Positions 5,270 through 7,119 of a stretch of DNA of 7,119 nt are shown piece after piece. The notes under the pieces were generated by a model. That model did no database searches. It was not told the DNA's origin and saw only the letters and a list, made by a program, of their open reading frames with translations. Each line of letters begins with the position of its first letter. Position 1 is the first letter of the stretch. Source of the DNA: Myxococcota bacterium (GTDB lineage Bacteria > Myxococcota_A > UBA9160 > PR03); contig JALOQG010000141.1 in the NCBI GenBank assembly GCA_025453505.1, positions 1 to 7,119 on the forward strand, written 5' to 3'. Position numbers and translations under genes: made by a program.

Positions 5270-6288
5270 AGCCGCCCGAAGTAGGCGCCCAGTGCGCGGC
5301 AGAAGGCGTCGTAGCGCTCCTGGAAGTGGCGCTGTTCGGGAAGCACATAGCTGCGCGGCCCCGGCACGTAGTGATACGGATTGGCCTCCCACAGGCAGAC
5401 GCGACCGTCGGCGAAGACCGAGTAGTCGATCGCGGCGAAGCCGAAGCCGAGCGCGCGGGCGGCGCGCCGCATGAGTTCCGGCGCGTCGCAGACGCCGTCG
5501 CGGAAGTACGTGAGATCGATCGCGACTTCGGCGCGTTCGCGGCGGCCGAGGCCGAAGAGGCCCGGCCTGCTCGGCCGCCCTTCGCGCGGCCGGTAGCGCC
5601 AGATGCTCGACGTCGAGAGGCCGACGATCGGTCCGTCGGAGAAGAACACGTTGCGCGCCTGCACCTCGTCGCCGAACACGATCAGCCGCTTCTTGTGATA
5701 CGAGCGCGACCAGGGCGTGCCGGGTCGCGCAGCCGCCCAGCCTGCGCGCGTGTCGACGAAGGGCGAAGCCACGCCGGGCATCGGGAGCGCCGCGTCCGCG
5801 TGCGCGCGCAGCTCCTCCGCGGACGCGCAGAAGACCATCCGCTCCTGCGCGTGCAGCGTGTCGCTCTTGAGCAGCACCGGGAAGCCGGTCCGCGCGACGG
5901 CGTCCTCCAGCCCGGCGCGATCCGCGAACGCGAAACACGCAGGCGTCGGAATGCCCGCCTCCTGCCACAACTTCGCCTGCACGCTCTTGATGCTGTTCGA
6001 GAGCGAAGAGGGTGGATTGACGAGTTCCAGGCCGAGTTCCCGGGCGCGCGCTTCGATCGCCGCCGCCTCCGCGAAGCAATCCGGGTACATCTCGCGCAGC
6101 GGGTCGGCGAGCCAGAAGAACACGGCGCCGACGTCCGAGAGATCGGGCGCACCGCCCGCGCCCGTCTCGTGGAATCGCACGCCGGCGAGCCGATCGGGCT
6201 CGAGCGCGGCGAGGCGCTTGAGCGCGGGCGCGAGATAGCCCGGCAATCGACCGCGGCCGGATCCGTGGCGCACGATCAGGAGACCCAG
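5239..6288 (-). CDS. ATP-grasp family ligase, substrate unknown
   Basis: A 349-residue RimK/glutathione-synthetase-like ATP-grasp protein. It would join a carboxylate to an amine or thiol nucleophile through an acyl-phosphate. Numbered from CTG 6288: an N-terminal strand GLLIVRHG (2-9), VNPPSSLSNSIKSVQAKL (90-107) and GIPTPACFAF (112-121) entering the ATP-grasp domain, FPVLLKSDT with the likely ATP lysine K141, and a metal/ATP end site of D288 (AIDYS) and E301-N303 (WEANPY). No signal peptide is seen. The ordinary start GTG 6273 would delete half of the first beta strand and lacks a good Shine-Dalgarno. CTG 6288 has GGGGGAG at 6303-6297 with an 8-nt spacer, and no ATG, GTG or TTG lies upstream in frame after the lepB stop. 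It follows lepB by 37 bp, probably in one operon. Its 3' end runs into the convergent methyltransferase gene. Confidence 0.83.
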   Translation of the reverse strand: MGLLIVRHGSGRGRLPGYLAPALKRLAALEPDRLAGVRFHETGAGGAPDLSDVGAVFFWLADPLREMYPDCFAEAAAIEARARELGLELVNPPSSLSNSIKSVQAKLWQEAGIPTPACFAFADRAGLEDAVARTGFPVLLKSDTLHAQERMVFCASAEELRAHADAALPMPGVASPFVDTRAGWAAARPGTPWSRSYHKKRLIVFGDEVQARNVFFSDGPIVGLSTSSIWRYRPREGRPSRPGLFGLGRRERAEVAIDLTYFRDGVCDAPELMRRAARALGFGFAAIDYSVFADGRVCLWEANPYHYVPGPRSYVLPEQRHFQERYDAFCRALGAYFGRLQTREATNSA

Positions 6289-6296
6289 GTGCGTCG

Positions 6297-6303
6297 CTCC
6301 CCC
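6297..6303 (-). promoter_or_regulatory. Strong Shine-Dalgarno for the ATP-grasp gene (decides a CTG start)
   Basis: GGGGGAG on the minus strand stands 8 nt before the CTG at 6288-6286 and 23 nt before the GTG at 6273. This distance selects the CTG as initiator. It is the only purine-rich run in the 37-bp gap after lepB. Confidence 0.6.
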
Positions 6304-6325
6304 GTCTCGCGAAGCGGCGGTCCGC

Positions 6326-7119
6326 TCACTCGATCGAGTCGCCGATCCGCTCCCAGCGCATGCGCGACGTCATCAGCTCCCACCACATCGTCGGCTTCAG
6401 CAGGTCGAGCCACGGGCCGTCCCAGTCCCACGACCAGTACAGCACGAACGCGGGGCCCTTCATCTCGGCCTTGCGGACCGTGCCCCAGATGCGGCTGTCG
6501 TTCGAGTAGTCGCGGTTGTCGCCCATCATCAGGTAGCGGCCCTCGGGAATCGTCAGCGGCCGCAGCTCCGGCCCGAAGCTGCGCGGCTCGTCGAGCACGG
6601 AGTGCTCGTGGCCTGGAAGGCGCTCGCGGCCCACGCGCAGCTCGCGGCCGTCCTTGTCGGCGAAGGTCTCGCCGGTGTCCTCGTGCTCGATGCGCGCGCC
6701 GTTCACGAAGAGTTCGCCCGCGCGCACTTCGACGACGTCGCCGGGCAAACCGATCAGCCGCTTGACGAACTGGTCGTGCGACAGCTCGGGGCGCTGATCG
6801 GCAGGGAAGATGCCGCCGCGAGCGTCGCGCGCGACGGTGAAGACCACCACGTCGCCGCGCTCGGGCTCGCGCAGACCCGGAAGCCGCAGGTCCGTGAACG
6901 GGATCTTGATGCCGTACACGAACTTGTTGACGAAGAGGTGGTCGCCGATCAGCAGCGTCGGCAGCATCGACTCCGACGGAATGCGATACGGCTCGATCAC
7001 GAAGGCGCGGATCGAGAGCGCGAGGGCGATCGCGACGGCGAAGGTCCCGAACTCCTCCCAGAACCTGCGCAGGCCGCTGCGCGGCGCCGCGACGGCCTCC
7101 CCCGCGACCTCGCTCAGCC
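6326..7119 (-). CDS. lepB: Signal peptidase I (5' end beyond right edge)
   Basis: Membrane-anchored Ser/Lys endopeptidase that removes signal peptides from Sec- and Tat-exported proteins at the outer face of the inner membrane. Reading the open frame to the right edge gives a hydrophobic segment, TFAVAIALALSIRAFVI, ending just before YRIPSESMLPTL; this is the single membrane anchor leading into the catalytic box. The catalytic Ser is in SESML (codon 6970-6968) and the general-base Lys in FVKRLIGLPGD (codon 6763-6761). MGDNRDYSNDSRIWG is the conserved box E. The C-terminus MRWERIGDSIE is typical of single-anchor Gram-negative LepB. The GTG at 7000 is internal, since starting there would remove the anchor. 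No ATG, GTG or TTG occurs upstream within the window and the frame stays open, so the true start lies beyond 7119. Followed after 37 bp by the ATP-grasp gene. Confidence 0.95.
   Translation of the reverse strand, partial: LSEVAGEAVAAPRSGLRRFWEEFGTFAVAIALALSIRAFVIEPYRIPSESMLPTLLIGDHLFVNKFVYGIKIPFTDLRLPGLREPERGDVVVFTVARDARGGIFPADQRPELSHDQFVKRLIGLPGDVVEVRAGELFVNGARIEHEDTGETFADKDGRELRVGRERLPGHEHSVLDEPRSFGPELRPLTIPEGRYLMMGDNRDYSNDSRIWGTVRKAEMKGPAFVLYWSWDWDGPWLDLLKPTMWWELMTSRMRWERIGDSIE

Noticed and set aside
5267..5310. Possible terminator between the convergent genes
   Set aside because: No stem of useful length and no T-run on either strand; the region is coding for the ATP-grasp C-terminus.
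4426..6765. Long plus-strand open frame crossing the methyltransferase, ATP-grasp and lepB genes
   Set aside because: Arg/Ala-rich composition typical of GC-rich shadow frames, antisense to two well-supported genes and out of frame with the methyltransferase.
6976..7000. GTG at 7000 as the start of lepB
   Set aside because: It would leave the enzyme without its membrane anchor; the frame remains open through a hydrophobic segment to the right edge.

Overview
The window is GC-rich, gene-dense bacterial DNA with only about 37, 41 and 93 bp of non-coding sequence at the three real gaps. Codon choice and the order pyrR-pyrB-pyrC-carA suggest a high-GC Gram-negative, possibly one of the deltaproteobacterial-type phyla (Myxococcota, Desulfobacterota, Binatota or relatives). 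That placement is an inference; no marker in the window fixes it.

Left half (1-3474, all minus strand): a de novo pyrimidine operon read right to left. It holds pyrR (uracil phosphoribosyltransferase/RNA-binding regulator), pyrB (aspartate carbamoyltransferase), pyrC (class I dihydroorotase with its metal ligands intact) and the first 175 codons of carA (carbamoyl-phosphate synthase small chain, cut by the left edge). The genes can be read as joined by 4-nt stop/start overlaps (ATGA, GTGA, GTGA), so translation is probably coupled. In front of pyrR is a sigma70-like promoter whose -35 box overlaps the stop codon of the preceding gene. Its roughly 60-nt leader carries a full match to the PyrR-binding RNA hairpin: a GUC-CNGNGA-GGC core, a UAA side bulge and a CCUUU/AAAGG lower stem. 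The AAAGG strand of that stem is the pyrR Shine-Dalgarno. No terminator is present, so the simplest model is UMP-dependent translational autorepression of pyrR that spreads down the coupled operon. This is the most interesting feature of the window. It also moves the pyrR start to a GTG at 3377, because the longer ORF would begin inside the -10 box.

Middle (3471-5269): a 265-aa all-alpha protein on the minus strand with ferritin-like diiron spacing (two ExxH motifs), and a divergent 319-aa class I SAM-methyltransferase-like protein on the plus strand. The two share a 41-bp intergenic region occupied mostly by a perfect 8-bp inverted repeat. I cannot give either a specific function.

Right (5239-7119, minus strand): lepB (type I signal peptidase, N-terminal codons beyond the right edge), followed 37 bp later by an ATP-grasp ligase of unknown substrate. 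The ligase probably starts at a CTG codon behind a strong Shine-Dalgarno. Its 3' end overlaps the 3' end of the methyltransferase gene by 31 bp.

No RNA genes, mobile elements, CRISPR arrays or intrinsic terminators were seen.
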